Shown piece after piece: positions 52,007 through 60,406 of a stretch of 64,000 nt of DNA. Positions within the stretch are counted from its first letter, which is position 1. Each line of letters begins with the position of its first letter. The notes under the pieces were generated by a model, which was not told the origin of the DNA, made no database searches, and worked only from the letters and a program-made list of their open reading frames with translations. The stretch covers positions 1 through 64,000 of the forward strand of contig NZ_VSFA01000003.1 of assembly GCF_008119785.1 (NCBI RefSeq), given 5' to 3'. Made by a program: the position numbers and the translations under genes. Source of the DNA: Micromonospora sp. MP36. GTDB lineage: Bacteria > Actinomycetota > Actinomycetes > Mycobacteriales > Micromonosporaceae.

Positions 52007-52774
52007 ATGATCGAACCCGTGCAGTTGCCCGCCCCGTGGCGCGACGCACGCCTGACCGTCGTCGTTCCCACCTACAACGAGGCGGGCAACCTCCCGGTGC
52101 TGGTCGAGCGGCTCCTCGCCCTGCCGCTGCCCGGGTTGAAGGTGCTCGTCGCGGACGACAACTCCCCGGACGGGACCGGCGAGGTGGCCGACAAACTGGC
52201 CATCGAGCACCCGGACCGGGTGCTGGTGGTGCACCGCCCGGGCAAGGAGGGGCTCGGCCGGGCGTACGTGGACGGGATCGGGCGGGCGCTCGCCGGCGAC
52301 GCCGAGTTCGTCGCGCAGATGGACGCGGACCTGTCGCACCCGCCGGAGGCGCTGCCCGGGATGCTCGGCGCGCTGCTCTCCACCCAGGCCAGCGTGGTCA
52401 TCGGCTCCCGGTACGTGCCGGGCGGCGAGCTGGACGAGAACTGGCCGCTCTACCGGCGCGCGCTCAGCGGCTGGGCCAACCTCTACGTTCACACTCTGCT
52501 GCGGGTGCGCATCCGCGACCTGACCGCCGGCTTCAAGATCTGGCGGGCCGACGCGTTGCGGGACATCGGGCTGGACCGGGTGCAGTCCAACGGCTACAGC
52601 TTCCAGGTGGAGATGCACTACCTGGCCACGAAGCTGGGGCACACCATCCTGGAGGTGCCGATCCGCTTCGAGGAGCGGCGCGACGGCGCGTCGAAGATGA
52701 CCACCGCCACCAAGATCGAGAGCGCGCTGATGCCGTTCAAGCTGCGGACCCGCCACCGCAACCTGCCGAGCTGA
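52007..52774 (+). CDS. Polyprenol monophosphomannose synthase
   Basis: A 255-aa GT2 enzyme that makes polyprenyl-phosphate mannose, the donor for extracytoplasmic mannosylation of PIMs, lipoglycans and proteins. It has LTVVVPTYNEAGNLPVLVERLL, VADDNSPDGTGEVADKL, AQMDADLSHPPEALPGML (DxD-type site), SRYVPGGELDENWPLYRRALS, DLTAGFKIWRADAL and EVPIRFEERRDGASKM. It is a soluble form without the N-acyltransferase domain. ATG at 52007 has GAGGA eight bases upstream; an ATG at 51998 is an alternative. Confidence 0.93.
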   Translation: MIEPVQLPAPWRDARLTVVVPTYNEAGNLPVLVERLLALPLPGLKVLVADDNSPDGTGEVADKLAIEHPDRVLVVHRPGKEGLGRAYVDGIGRALAGDAEFVAQMDADLSHPPEALPGMLGALLSTQASVVIGSRYVPGGELDENWPLYRRALSGWANLYVHTLLRVRIRDLTAGFKIWRADALRDIGLDRVQSNGYSFQVEMHYLATKLGHTILEVPIRFEERRDGASKMTTATKIESALMPFKLRTRHRNLPS

Positions 52775-52795
52775 CACCGCCGTTCCACCAACTCC

Positions 52796-52832
52796 GACCT
52801 CACGCTGCGTCATCGTGACGCCGCGTGAGGTC
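52796..52832. terminator. Hairpin between polyprenol-phosphate mannose synthase and FAD oxidoreductase genes
   Basis: A composite stem: ten perfect base pairs (GACCTCACGC with its complement, 52796-52805 and 52823-52832), one mismatch, then six more pairs (52807-52812 and 52816-52821) closed by a three-base loop. It lies between convergent genes and is a likely bidirectional terminator. Confidence 0.75.
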
Positions 52833-52912
52833 AGTCTGCCCGCTATCCCACGTCTCGCTCGCTTTGCTCTGCAGCCACCACCGCACCACCGCACGCCGAG
52901 GCAGGCCGGGCG

Positions 52913-54517
52913 TCAGCGGTAGACCGCCCGGTGCGCGGCGCCGATCGCGCCCGCGTACAGGCCACCGGTGAGCGCACGATCCCGGGCCAGGGCCGCCCGC
53001 GCCGCGTTCGCGCCGGGCGCGCCGTGCACGCCGCCGCCGGGGTGCGCCGAGGCGCTGGCCAGGAAGAGCCGGTCCACGGGGGTGTCCGCGCGCCCCAGGC
53101 CGGGGATCGGCCGCAGGAAGAGCTGCTGGTACGCGGCCGCGGTGCCGCCGCCGATTGCGCCGCCGACCAGGCTGGGGTCGCCCGCCTCCAGCTCGCCCGG
53201 GCCGGCCACGTGCCGACCGACGATCAGCGAACGGAACCCCGTGGCGGCCTCCTCCAGCACCTCCTCCATCCGCGTGATGTGGGCGGCGAGTTCCTCGGTC
53301 CGCCAGTCACGCCGGAACGGCAGGTGGGTGTAGGACCAGAGCGACTCGGTGCCCGGCGGGGAGTGGCTCGGATCGGCCACCGACATCTGCCCGACCAGCA
53401 GGAACGGGTCCCGGGGCAGCTCGCCCCGGGCCAGCGCCGCCGAGTACGTGGTGAGCCCGTTCAGGTCGGCGCCGAGGTGCACCGTGCCGGCGCCGGCAAT
53501 CGCCCGGTTGCGCCACGGCACCGGCGCGGACAGCGCCCAGTCGACCTTGAGCGTGGAGCCGTCCCACCGGAAATGGGCCAGATCCTCGACGAGGCGGGGC
53601 GGCAGCGCGGCAGGGCCCACCAGGTCCAGGTAGAGCGCCGGGGCGGGCACGTCCGCGAGCACCGCCCGCCGGGCCCGCCACACGGCGCCGCCGGCCGTGC
53701 GGACACCCATGGCCCGCCCCCGGGCGGTGAGCACCCGGTCGACCCGGGCGCCGTAGTCGATCCGGCCGCCCCGCTCGACCAGCCGGGCCACCAGCGCGTC
53801 GGTGATCTTCTGGGCGCCGCCGACCGGCACCGGCCAGCCGACCTGCTGGGCGAGCATGGCGAGCAGCCACCCGTACACCCCGGAGCCGGCCTCCTCCGGT
53901 GACAGGTCGGTGTGCAGGGCGCAGCCGGCGAGCAGCGCCCGCCCGCCCTCGCCGGCGAAGATCTCGTCGCCGAGCTTGCGGACCGGCACGACGAGCCGGC
54001 GGGCCAGCCGCAGCGCGCCCGACACGCGGAGCCGGCGCAGCAGGGCCAGCCCGCCGCGGACCGGCGGGAAGGGGCTGGTGACGAGGCCGAGCATCGGCTC
54101 CGCCACCTCGCACCAGGCCGCGTACGCCTGCCGCCAGCGGTCCCCGTCGCCGGGGGCGAACGCCTCCAGCGAGGCCGCCGTCACGTCCAGGTCCCGGTTG
54201 ACCACCGCCGCCCGGCCGTCCGGGAACAGGTGGGCCAGCACGTCCGGGGCGTGCGTCCAGGTCAGCCCGTACCGGTCCAGGCCGAGCCGGCGCAGCACCG
54301 GGGAGGCGTAGCCGAGCGGATAGAACGAGCTGTAGAGGTCGCTGAGGTAGCCGGGGGCGGTGACCTGGGCGGAGCGGACCGCCCCGCCGGGCGCCTCGGT
54401 CGCCTCCAGCACCAGGACGTCCCAGCCCGCGTCGGCGAGCAGGTTGGCGGCCACCAGACCGTTGTGGCCGGCACCGATGACGACAGCGTCCGCGCTCGGC
54501 GCGCCGGGCGTGCTCAT
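52913..54517 (-). CDS. FAD-dependent oxidoreductase, phytoene desaturase/PYROXD2-like
   Basis: A 534-aa flavoprotein. The Rossmann dinucleotide motif is AVVIGAGHNGLVAANLLADAGWDVLVLEA, followed by EAPGGAVRSAQVTAPGYLSDLYSSFYPLGYASPVL. The C-terminal FAD motif includes LFLASASAHPGGGVHGAPGANAARAAL. This is the crtI/PYROXD2 branch of the NAD(P)/FAD amine-oxidoreductase superfamily. No other carotenoid genes are adjacent, so a carotenoid substrate is not supported. It is divergent from the aldehyde dehydrogenase, with 72 bases between them. Confidence 0.9.
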   Translation of the reverse strand: MSTPGAPSADAVVIGAGHNGLVAANLLADAGWDVLVLEATEAPGGAVRSAQVTAPGYLSDLYSSFYPLGYASPVLRRLGLDRYGLTWTHAPDVLAHLFPDGRAAVVNRDLDVTAASLEAFAPGDGDRWRQAYAAWCEVAEPMLGLVTSPFPPVRGGLALLRRLRVSGALRLARRLVVPVRKLGDEIFAGEGGRALLAGCALHTDLSPEEAGSGVYGWLLAMLAQQVGWPVPVGGAQKITDALVARLVERGGRIDYGARVDRVLTARGRAMGVRTAGGAVWRARRAVLADVPAPALYLDLVGPAALPPRLVEDLAHFRWDGSTLKVDWALSAPVPWRNRAIAGAGTVHLGADLNGLTTYSAALARGELPRDPFLLVGQMSVADPSHSPPGTESLWSYTHLPFRRDWRTEELAAHITRMEEVLEEAATGFRSLIVGRHVAGPGELEAGDPSLVGGAIGGGTAAAYQQLFLRPIPGLGRADTPVDRLFLASASAHPGGGVHGAPGANAARAALARDRALTGGLYAGAIGAAHRAVYR

Positions 54518-54589
54518 CCGATCCGCCTACCCGGCTGGTTACCGGGCAAAACGCGTTTGCCTCGGCAGGGTCCGGGCATCCACTGCCGC

Positions 54590-56023
54590 ATGTACACGGT
54601 TGCACAGCTCATAGGTGGAGTGTGGGGCGCGGGTGGCGAGGGAGGCGAACTGGTCGTCCGTGATCCGGCCGACGACTCCCCGGTCGCCACCGTGCCGGTG
54701 GCCACGGCGGACGAGGTGGGGAAGGCGGTCGAGGCGGCCCGCGGGGCGGCGGCGGACTGGGCGGCGACCGACCCGGCGGAGCGGGCGGCGGCGCTGCACC
54801 GGGCGGCGGACGCGGTCGAGGCCGCCGCGGACGAGTTGGCGGCGGCCACCACGGCCGAGATGGGCAAGCCGCTGGACGACGCCCGCGGCGGCGTGGCGGC
54901 CGGCATCGGCACCCTCCGCCAGTATGCGGAGCTCGGCCCGCTGCGCGGCGGACGGACGCTGCACGGCGGGCACGGCGCCCTCGACTTCATGACCCCCGAA
55001 CCACGCGGCGTCGTCGCCGCGATCACCCCGTGGAACGATCCGGTCGCGGTCTCCTGCGGACTGCTCGGCGCGGCGCTGGTGACCGGGAACGTGGTGCTCT
55101 ACAAGCCGAGCGAGCGCACCCCGGTGACCGGCTGGCTGCTGGCGCGGGCCCTCGACTCGGCGCTGCCGGCCGGCGTGTTGTCGCTGCTCACCGGCGGGGC
55201 CGAGGTGGGCGCGGCCCTGGCCGGCCAGGAGGTGGACGTGGTGGCCCACGTCGGCTCCACCGCCACCGGTCGGGCGATCGCGGCCGCCGGCGCCCGCACC
55301 GGCGCCAAGGTGCTGCTGGAGAACGGCGGCAGCGACCCGCTGGTGATCGACAGCGGGGTGGACCCGGTCTGGGCCGCCGACCAGGCCGCGCTGGGCTGCT
55401 TCGCGAACGCTGGGCAGATCTGCGTCGCGGTGGAACGGATCTACGTGCACCGCGACGTGGCCGAGGACTTCGTCGACGCGCTGGTGCAGCGGGCGGAGGC
55501 GCTGACCGTGGGCCCCGGCCGGGAGCCCGGCACGCAGCTCGGGCCGCTGGTGGACCGGCGGCACCGGGACCACGTGCACGGGCAGGTCACCGCTGCGGTC
55601 GCCGAGGGGGCGCGGATCCGCACCGGCGGGGAGCTGCCCGACGGCCCGGGCGCGTTCTACCCGGCCACCGTGGTGGCGGACTGCCGGCACGAGATGGCCC
55701 TGGTGCGAGAGGAGACGTTCGGGCCGGTCGCTCCGGTGGTCGTGGTCGACTCGTTCAGCGAGGGGCTGCGCTGCGCCGCCGACTCGCCGTACGGCCTGGC
55801 CGCCACGGTGCTGACCGGCTCGATGAGCCACGCCCACCGGGCCTGGCGGGACCTGCCGGTGGGCACGGTCAAGGTGAACGCGGTCTTCGGGGGCGCACCG
55901 GGCGGTGCCGCGCAGCCGCGCCGTGGCAGCGGCCAGGGCTTCGGGTACGGCCCGGAGCTGCTCGACGAGTTCAGCACGGTCAAGACGGTGCACATCGAGG
56001 CGCCGGGCGGCGGCCACTGGTGA
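54590..56023 (+). CDS. Aldehyde dehydrogenase family protein
   Basis: A 477-aa NAD(P)-dependent dehydrogenase. The cofactor region is AITPWNDPVAVSCGLLGAALVTGNVVLYKPSERTP, then VGSTATGRAIAAAGARTGAKVLLENGGSDPLVI with the general-base Glu, and the catalytic Cys in CFANAGQICVAVERIYV. The C-terminal region is REETFGPVAPVVVVDSF. ATG at 54590. The neighbouring FAD oxidoreductase might share a pathway, but the substrate is unknown. Confidence 0.94.
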   Translation: MYTVAQLIGGVWGAGGEGGELVVRDPADDSPVATVPVATADEVGKAVEAARGAAADWAATDPAERAAALHRAADAVEAAADELAAATTAEMGKPLDDARGGVAAGIGTLRQYAELGPLRGGRTLHGGHGALDFMTPEPRGVVAAITPWNDPVAVSCGLLGAALVTGNVVLYKPSERTPVTGWLLARALDSALPAGVLSLLTGGAEVGAALAGQEVDVVAHVGSTATGRAIAAAGARTGAKVLLENGGSDPLVIDSGVDPVWAADQAALGCFANAGQICVAVERIYVHRDVAEDFVDALVQRAEALTVGPGREPGTQLGPLVDRRHRDHVHGQVTAAVAEGARIRTGGELPDGPGAFYPATVVADCRHEMALVREETFGPVAPVVVVDSFSEGLRCAADSPYGLAATVLTGSMSHAHRAWRDLPVGTVKVNAVFGGAPGGAAQPRRGSGQGFGYGPELLDEFSTVKTVHIEAPGGGHW

Positions 56024-56034
56024 TGACACGAAGT

Positions 56035-56063
56035 GAGCCCGGGACCCCAACGGTCCCGGGCTC
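56035..56063. terminator. Bidirectional terminator between aldehyde dehydrogenase and ChaB genes
   Basis: A perfect 12-bp stem (GAGCCCGGGACC with its complement, 56035-56046 and 56052-56063) with a five-base loop, followed by CTCTTC on the plus strand. It separates convergent genes. Confidence 0.85.
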
Positions 56064-56073
56064 TCTTCGGTGG

Positions 56074-56493
56074 TCAGCGGCTCCGGGACTTGGCGGTCTC
56101 GCGGGCCTTGGTGGTCTGGCGGGCGTTGGCCTTCTGGATCGCCTTGACCAGTTCCGGCTTGGTCATCCGGGACCGGCCGGGCACGTCCAGTTTCTTGGCG
56201 ACCTCCATGAGGTGGTCCTTGGGCGCGTTGGCGTCCACCCCGGCGGCCGTGGGCGCCCGCCGTGCCGGGCCACCGCCGGCGGCCTGCCGGTCGCTCGGGC
56301 CCGTGCGTCCCTTCGGCTCCCAGTGGTCGCCCACCTTCTCGAATTCGTGCTTCAGCGCGGCGAACGCCGTGCGGTGCGCCCGCTGTCCCTCGCCGTACGT
56401 CTCGACGGCCGAGTCGTGCGTCTTCTCCCACGTCCGCTGCGCCTTCGCCGGGGAGCGCCGCAGCGTGCTGGGCAGTACCTCGCGCCCGGGCAT
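56074..56493 (-). CDS. ChaB family protein with Rho-type N-terminal domain
   Basis: A 139-aa protein. The N-terminal ChaB domain is MPGREVLPSTLRRSPAKAQRTWEKTHDSAVETYGEGQRAHRTAFAALKHEFEKVGDHWEPK. The C-terminal 35 residues (APKDHLMEVAKKLDVPGRSRMTKPELVKAIQKAN) form a Rho-N/SAP-like nucleic acid binding helix pair. ATG follows GGAGGGAGACGAG. A SigB/SigF-like promoter lies upstream. Proteins of this layout are common in actinobacterial stress regulons. Function unknown. Confidence 0.88.
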   Translation of the reverse strand: MPGREVLPSTLRRSPAKAQRTWEKTHDSAVETYGEGQRAHRTAFAALKHEFEKVGDHWEPKGRTGPSDRQAAGGGPARRAPTAAGVDANAPKDHLMEVAKKLDVPGRSRMTKPELVKAIQKANARQTTKARETAKSRSR

Positions 56494-56528
56494 CTCGTCT
56501 CCCTCCGTCTCGATCGGTTCCTGTGACC

Positions 56529-56553
56529 GTTCCCCCACGTCACGGCCGCAAAC
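56529..56553 (-). promoter_or_regulatory. SigB/SigF-like promoter candidate for ChaB
   Basis: On the minus strand, GTTT (56553-56550), 15 bases, then GGGAAC (56534-56529). It resembles GTTT-N15-GGGTAT, with A for T at the fourth position of the -10. The predicted start lies about 30 bases before the ATG. Confidence 0.45.
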
Positions 56554-56562
56554 CGCAATCCG

Positions 56563-56588
56563 GTTTGTCGATTTCCGGGGCGGGGTAC
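56563..56588 (+). promoter_or_regulatory. SigB/SigF-like promoter candidate for YihY/BrkB
   Basis: GTTT (56563-56566), 16 bases, GGGTAC (56583-56588). This matches the actinobacterial general stress consensus. The start codon is 47 bases further on, after a GGAGGAGG ribosome site. Confidence 0.65.
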
Positions 56589-56634
56589 CGCCGGGCCACG
56601 CGCAACCGGCGCGCCCGGCTAGGAGGAGGCGGTC

Positions 56635-57612
56635 ATGGCGGCGACGACGGAGCCGGCGGTCCCCGCCCGGCGGCGGGCCCGGCTGCCCCGCCGGGTACGC
56701 CAGCTGAGCTGGGCGACCTGGCGCGGGGTGCTGGTCCGCAGCGGGCGGAACTTCGTGCGGGACAACTGCGCGGACTGGGCCGCGGCGTTGACGTACTACG
56801 GCGTGCTGGCGCTCTTCCCGGCCACGGTCGTGGTGGTCGCCCTGGTCGGGCTGGTCTCCGACGGCGAGCGGACGGTCGACACGGTGATCGGCCTGGCGCG
56901 GGAGATCGGCGCCGGGTCCGTGGTCGGCAACGACGGCTTCGTCGGCGTGGTCCGCGGCGTGGTCGAGCAGCAGAGCTCGGCGAAGGTGCTGCTCAGCTTC
57001 GGTCTGCTCGGCGCACTCTGGTCGGCGTCCGGGTTCATCGGCGCGTTCACCCGGGCGTCCAACGCGATCTACGGCGTCGAGGAGGGGCGGCCGTTCTACC
57101 GGCTGCGCCCGCTGCAGATCGGCCTGGCCGGGGTGTCGCTGGTGCTGCTCGCGGTGGTCGCCACCGGGCTGATCGTCAGCGGTCCGGTCACCGACGCGGT
57201 CGGCGACCGGCTGCACGCCGGCGGGCTGGCCCGCACGGTGTGGACGGTGACGAAGTGGCCGGTGCTCGCCCTGGTGGCGATGACCCTGCTGTCGCTGCTG
57301 TTCTGGATCGCCCCGAACGTCCGGCAGCCCCGGTTCCGCTGGCTCACCCCCGGCGGCGCCCTCGCCCTGCTGGCCTGGGTGCTCGCCTCCGCCGGCTTCG
57401 GCCTCTACGTCGCCAACTTCGGCTCGTACGACGTCACGTACGGCAGTCTCGGCGCGGTCATCGCCTTCCTGGTCTGGCTCTACCTGTCCAACTGCGCGCT
57501 GATGCTCGGCGTGCAGGTCAACGCGGAACTGCAGCGGGGCCGGGTGATCCAGGCCGGCGCGGCGGAGCCGGGCGAGCCGGTGCTGCCGCCCCGGGCGCCG
57601 GCCGAGTCGTGA
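56635..57612 (+). CDS. YihY/virulence factor BrkB family membrane protein
   Basis: A 325-aa integral membrane protein with about six helices: NCADWAAALTYYGVLALFPATVVVVALVGLV, LLSFGLLGALWSASGFIGAFTRASNAIYGVEEGRPF, and YGSLGAVIAFLVWLYLSNCALMLGVQVNAELQRGR, the conserved YihY/BrkB features. Transport roles have been proposed for the family but none is proven. ATG follows GGAGGAGG, and a stress-type promoter lies upstream. Confidence 0.93.
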   Translation: MAATTEPAVPARRRARLPRRVRQLSWATWRGVLVRSGRNFVRDNCADWAAALTYYGVLALFPATVVVVALVGLVSDGERTVDTVIGLAREIGAGSVVGNDGFVGVVRGVVEQQSSAKVLLSFGLLGALWSASGFIGAFTRASNAIYGVEEGRPFYRLRPLQIGLAGVSLVLLAVVATGLIVSGPVTDAVGDRLHAGGLARTVWTVTKWPVLALVAMTLLSLLFWIAPNVRQPRFRWLTPGGALALLAWVLASAGFGLYVANFGSYDVTYGSLGAVIAFLVWLYLSNCALMLGVQVNAELQRGRVIQAGAAEPGEPVLPPRAPAES

Positions 57613-57663
57613 CCGGCTTCGCCCGGTTCGGGGTGCGGTGACCGCCTCCACCCGCCGGCCCCG

Positions 57664-57688
57664 GTTTACCGGCGGTCCCCTCGGGCAT
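57664..57688 (+). promoter_or_regulatory. SigB/SigF-like promoter candidate for the DUF2795 gene
   Basis: GTTT (57664-57667), 15 bases, GGGCAT (57683-57688). It has one difference from the GGGTAT -10. Transcription would begin close to the ATG at 57699, giving an almost leaderless message. Confidence 0.5.
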
Positions 57689-57698
57689 GTCTGTCGGC

Positions 57699-58115
57699 AT
57701 GGAACGTGGCAACAGCAAGCACTCGCCCAGGGTCGACGACAACATGAGCCAGGACGTCAGCGGCCTGATCCAGGGGCCGGGGGCCGGTGGTTCCCGGGTC
57801 GAGGAGTCCCGCCAGCCGGAGCCCGCGGGCGAGGACCAGCCGGAGCCCAAGACGCTGACGGCCGGTGCGAGCCGCGGCGGCAACCCGCAGGGGATGAGCA
57901 TGGACGACGTCGAGGGGCGCAGCCGCCTCGGCAAGTTCATCACCATGACCGCCCTGCCCGGTGACCGCGAGGCGCTGGTGGCCAATGCGCGGGAGAACCA
58001 GGCGCCGGCCGACATCATTGCCGCCCTGGAAGGCCTGCCTCCGGGCATCCCATACCAGACGGTTTCCGAGGTGTGGGCCGCACTCGGGCACAAGAACGAG
58101 ACGACGCGCTGGTGA
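57699..58115 (+). CDS. DUF2795 domain-containing protein
   Basis: A 138-aa protein. The first 60 residues are polar, disordered and proline/glutamate-rich. The C-terminal about 70 residues form the DUF2795 domain (GRSRLGKFITMTALPGDREALVANARENQAPADIIAALEGLPPGIPYQTVSEVWAALG). The start may be ATG 57687, 57699 or 57744. If the promoter at 57664 is used, 57699 is nearly leaderless. Families of this type are often stress-induced. It is followed by the SRPBCC gene. Confidence 0.82.
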   Translation: MERGNSKHSPRVDDNMSQDVSGLIQGPGAGGSRVEESRQPEPAGEDQPEPKTLTAGASRGGNPQGMSMDDVEGRSRLGKFITMTALPGDREALVANARENQAPADIIAALEGLPPGIPYQTVSEVWAALGHKNETTRW

Positions 58116-58169
58116 ACGGACCGGCCCACGGTCCGTGAGACGACACCGGCGGAACAGGAGGATTCGACG

Positions 58170-58631
58170 ATGAGCGGCGTGATGGAACACGTGGACGTTT
58201 CCGTTCCGATCCGCACCGCCTACGACCAGTGGACCCAGTTCGAGGAGTTTCCGCACTTCATGGAGGGCGTGCAGGAGGTCCGGCAGCTCTCCGACACGAT
58301 GACTCACTGGACGGTGGAGATCGGCGGCGTGAAGCGCGAGTTCGACGCCGAGATCACCGAGCAGCTGCCGGACGAGCGGGTGGCCTGGCGTTCCACCGGG
58401 GGGACCCAGCAGGCCGGCGTGGTGACCTTCCACCGCCTCGACGAGGCGCACACGCGGGTCACGTTGCAGATGGAGTTCGAGCCGCACGGCGTGGTCGAGC
58501 AGGCCGGCGACAAGCTCGGTGTGGTGGATCGCCGGGCCAAGGGCGACCTGGAACGGTTCAAGCAGTTCATCGAGCGGCGCGGTCAGGAGACCGGTGCGTG
58601 GCGTGGCACGGTCGATCGACCCACCCCCTGA
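58170..58631 (+). CDS. SRPBCC family protein (cyclase/dehydrase type)
   Basis: A 153-aa START-like protein: MEHVDVSVPIRTAYDQWTQFEEFPHFMEGVQEVRQLSDTMTHWTVEIGG, then WRSTGGTQQAGVVTFHRLDEAHTRVTLQMEFEPHGVVEQAGDKLGVVDRRAKGDLERFKQFIE. This is the coenzyme Q-binding/oligoketide cyclase-like subgroup commonly found among actinobacterial stress genes. ATG follows AGGAGG. It lies 54 bases after DUF2795, with a weak hairpin (58116-58136) between them. A perfect terminator follows it. Confidence 0.9.
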   Translation: MSGVMEHVDVSVPIRTAYDQWTQFEEFPHFMEGVQEVRQLSDTMTHWTVEIGGVKREFDAEITEQLPDERVAWRSTGGTQQAGVVTFHRLDEAHTRVTLQMEFEPHGVVEQAGDKLGVVDRRAKGDLERFKQFIERRGQETGAWRGTVDRPTP

Positions 58632-58661
58632 CGTGACGACCCCCCGGTACACGACAGCTCC

Positions 58662-58689
58662 GATGGCCGCCGGTGATCCGGCGGCCATC
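58662..58689 (+). terminator. Terminator after the SRPBCC gene
   Basis: A perfect 12-bp stem (GATGGCCGCCGG with its complement, 58662-58673 and 58678-58689) with a four-base TGAT loop, 30 bases beyond the SRPBCC stop. Confidence 0.8.
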
Positions 58690-58710
58690 GTCGTGTCCGG
58701 CGGCCCCGCC

Positions 58711-58735
58711 GTTTGCGATCACCGGGTCCGGGTAC
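58711..58735 (+). promoter_or_regulatory. SigB/SigF-like promoter candidate, near-leaderless
   Basis: GTTT (58711-58714), 15 bases, GGGTAC (58730-58735), an exact consensus match. The ATG of the next gene starts nine bases later, so the transcript would be leaderless or nearly so. Confidence 0.65.
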
Positions 58736-58744
58736 CGCTGGGGA

Positions 58745-59005
58745 ATGACCGACAACGACAAGCACGTGTGGCGCGACGAGGAACGCACCCCGCTGCACGA
58801 ACTGGACCGGGCGATCGCCCGCTCGACCATCGACGGGCAGGCCGACGACGTCACCGGCAACGACGCCGGCGAGGAGGCCGCGTTCGGCCACGGGCCCGAG
58901 GCGGTGGACCGGGGTGCCGGCCCGGAGGCCGAGCGGCGGGAGATGACCGACGCGGATCGGGCGTACCGGCCGTCGACCATCGGCCGGACCGGCCCCGACA
59001 CGTGA
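58745..59005 (+). CDS. Small hydrophilic protein
   Basis: An 86-aa acidic, disordered protein: MTDNDKHVWRDEERTPLHELDRAIARSTIDGQADDVTGNDAGEEAAFGHGPEAVDRG... and YRPSTIGRTGPDT. High Asp/Glu/Gly content and lack of a hydrophobic core suggest a stress-type disordered protein. It is positioned directly after a consensus stress promoter and terminator, so it is probably monocistronic. No family is recognised with confidence. Confidence 0.72.
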   Translation: MTDNDKHVWRDEERTPLHELDRAIARSTIDGQADDVTGNDAGEEAAFGHGPEAVDRGAGPEAERREMTDADRAYRPSTIGRTGPDT

Positions 59006-59171
59006 GCCGGCCTCCGGGCGCCCACGGGCGCCCCGGGGCCGCCCCCAGGTGACGCATGGCTCACCCGAAACGACAAAAAGTGAGGTACGGGCGGCCGGGA
59101 AAACGGACAGCCCATCCAGAACCGGCCGAATGGGGGACGGCGATGCCCCCTTGCCGCGTAAGACTTTCCGG

Positions 59172-59384
59172 ATGCAACAGGGCACCGGCTTCCTCACCCC
59201 GCGTCAGCGCCGCCTCGCCTGGCTGGGCTTCCTGCTCGTCGCCGCCCAGGCACCCGTCGCCGCCAAGCTGGTGGCCGACAGCTCCTGGCTGTTCAGCCTC
59301 GTGGTGGCGCTCATGGTGGCGACCGTGATCATCGCCGACGACGCCATGCGGCGCCGGCCGGCGGACGGCCGCTCCTCCGACTAG
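59172..59384 (+). CDS. Small two-helix membrane protein
   Basis: A 70-aa protein with two hydrophobic segments (LAWLGFLLVAAQAPVAAKLVA and WLFSLVVALMVATVIIADDA) and basic/polar ends. The ATG at 59172 gives MQQGTGFLTPRQRR; a longer frame begins upstream without a clear ribosome site. Its stop overlaps the stop of the convergent gene by four bases. Function unknown. Confidence 0.6.
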   Translation: MQQGTGFLTPRQRRLAWLGFLLVAAQAPVAAKLVADSSWLFSLVVALMVATVIIADDAMRRRPADGRSSD

Positions 59385-59830
59385 CCCGCCGCGCCCGGCC
59401 GCGCCTCGTGTCCCGGCCGCCCCCGGGTACGCCGGCGCTCCTTCATCTCGGCCTCGTAGAGGTGCCGCCGGCCGCCGACCAGCTCGTCGCGGGCGCGGCG
59501 GTCCAACTCCCGGAAGAGCGCGTAGTAGCCGTCGTCGAAGTCCTCGACGATCTGGAACGTCCAGCGTCCGGCGATCACGTTGCGGCCGAGCAGGTCCACC
59601 TCGATCCGGTCGGCGATCCCGTCGTGCCCGGCGGACCGGAACAGCGTCACCGCGTCGTCCAGCATCAGGTCGGCGTGGCCGATCAGCTGGTGCAGTGAGT
59701 AGAGGTGCCCCCGGGCCCGCTCCACGCACTCCAGGGCCTCGCTGAGCTTGCCGAGCGCCTCGACCGTGGTGTCACGCACGCCCGCCGGCCGACGGTGCGC
59801 CTCGTCCGGTCCGTCCGCCTGCTGTCCCAT
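59381..59830 (-). CDS. Conserved hypothetical helical protein
   Basis: A 149-aa soluble protein: TTVEALGKLSEALECVERARGHLYSLHQLIGHADLMLDDAVTLFRSAGHDGIADRIEVDLLGRNVIAGRWTFQIVEDFDDGYYALFRELDRRARDELVGGRRHLYEAEMKERRR. A helical bundle with conserved His/Asp/Glu is suggested. The family is recurrent in actinobacteria but unnamed as far as I can tell. ATG follows GGAGGAACGG. Convergent with the small membrane protein. Confidence 0.78.
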   Translation of the reverse strand: MGQQADGPDEAHRRPAGVRDTTVEALGKLSEALECVERARGHLYSLHQLIGHADLMLDDAVTLFRSAGHDGIADRIEVDLLGRNVIAGRWTFQIVEDFDDGYYALFRELDRRARDELVGGRRHLYEAEMKERRRTRGRPGHEARPGAAG

Positions 59831-59993
59831 TCCGTTCCTCCGCGGGGTTCGTGGCGCCCTTCGCGCGGTTCCCTTCTGCCCGCTGGCGGCCGACTCAATC
59901 CCGGCGGTCGACGCCGCACCGCGCCCGGACGACCCCGGCATCGGCCGGTCGGCCGAGGTCGCCGCGCCAGCCGCCCGGTTAGCCTCGGTCACC

Positions 59994-60356
59994 ATGCGCG
60001 TGCCGAACAACCGGGTGGCGGCCCGTTCCGCAGCCGCATCCGCGCGGTCCACCCTCGCCAGGCTCACCGCCGCCGTCGGCACCGCCGGACTCGCCGCGGC
60101 CGCCGCCGACCCCGGCCTGCTCGCCGTGGTCGACCAGCACGCCGCTGCCGTACGCGACAGCCTGCACGGCGACCGCCGCGCGCTGACCGTGGCCGCCCTG
60201 GCCGGGTACGCCGAGGGGGTCCGCGCCGCGGCCGTGGAGCACGGCTGGCAGCCGCCGGTCGAACCGGTCGACTGGTCGCAGCCGGACTGGCTGCTCACCC
60301 GCCTGCTCGCGGTCTGCGCCCTGGCCCGTTCGCTGGACCCCCGGCACCTGGCCTGA
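59994..60356 (+). CDS. Conserved hypothetical protein, possibly DUF6401-type
   Basis: A 120-aa alanine-rich helical protein: STLARLTAAVGTAGLAAAAADPGLLAVVDQHAAAVRDSLHGDRRALTVAALAGYAEGVRAAAVEHGW...WSQPDWLLTRLLAVCALARSL. It resembles, from memory, the actinobacterial DUF6401 family; this is tentative. The ATG has TAGCCT upstream as a possible -10 element with a very short leader. Confidence 0.6.
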   Translation: MRVPNNRVAARSAAASARSTLARLTAAVGTAGLAAAAADPGLLAVVDQHAAAVRDSLHGDRRALTVAALAGYAEGVRAAAVEHGWQPPVEPVDWSQPDWLLTRLLAVCALARSLDPRHLA

Positions 60357-60406
60357 GACAGGGCGGAAGGGCGCCCCGGTGGACGCCCCTCCCTCCGTGT
60401 CCCGGT

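Noticed and set aside
52840..52912. CGCTCGCTTTGCTCTGCAG sequence considered as another copy of the start-codon repeat
   Set aside because: Only the GAGCGAGCG-like core is shared. The rest does not align with copies A or B and it is not at a start codon.
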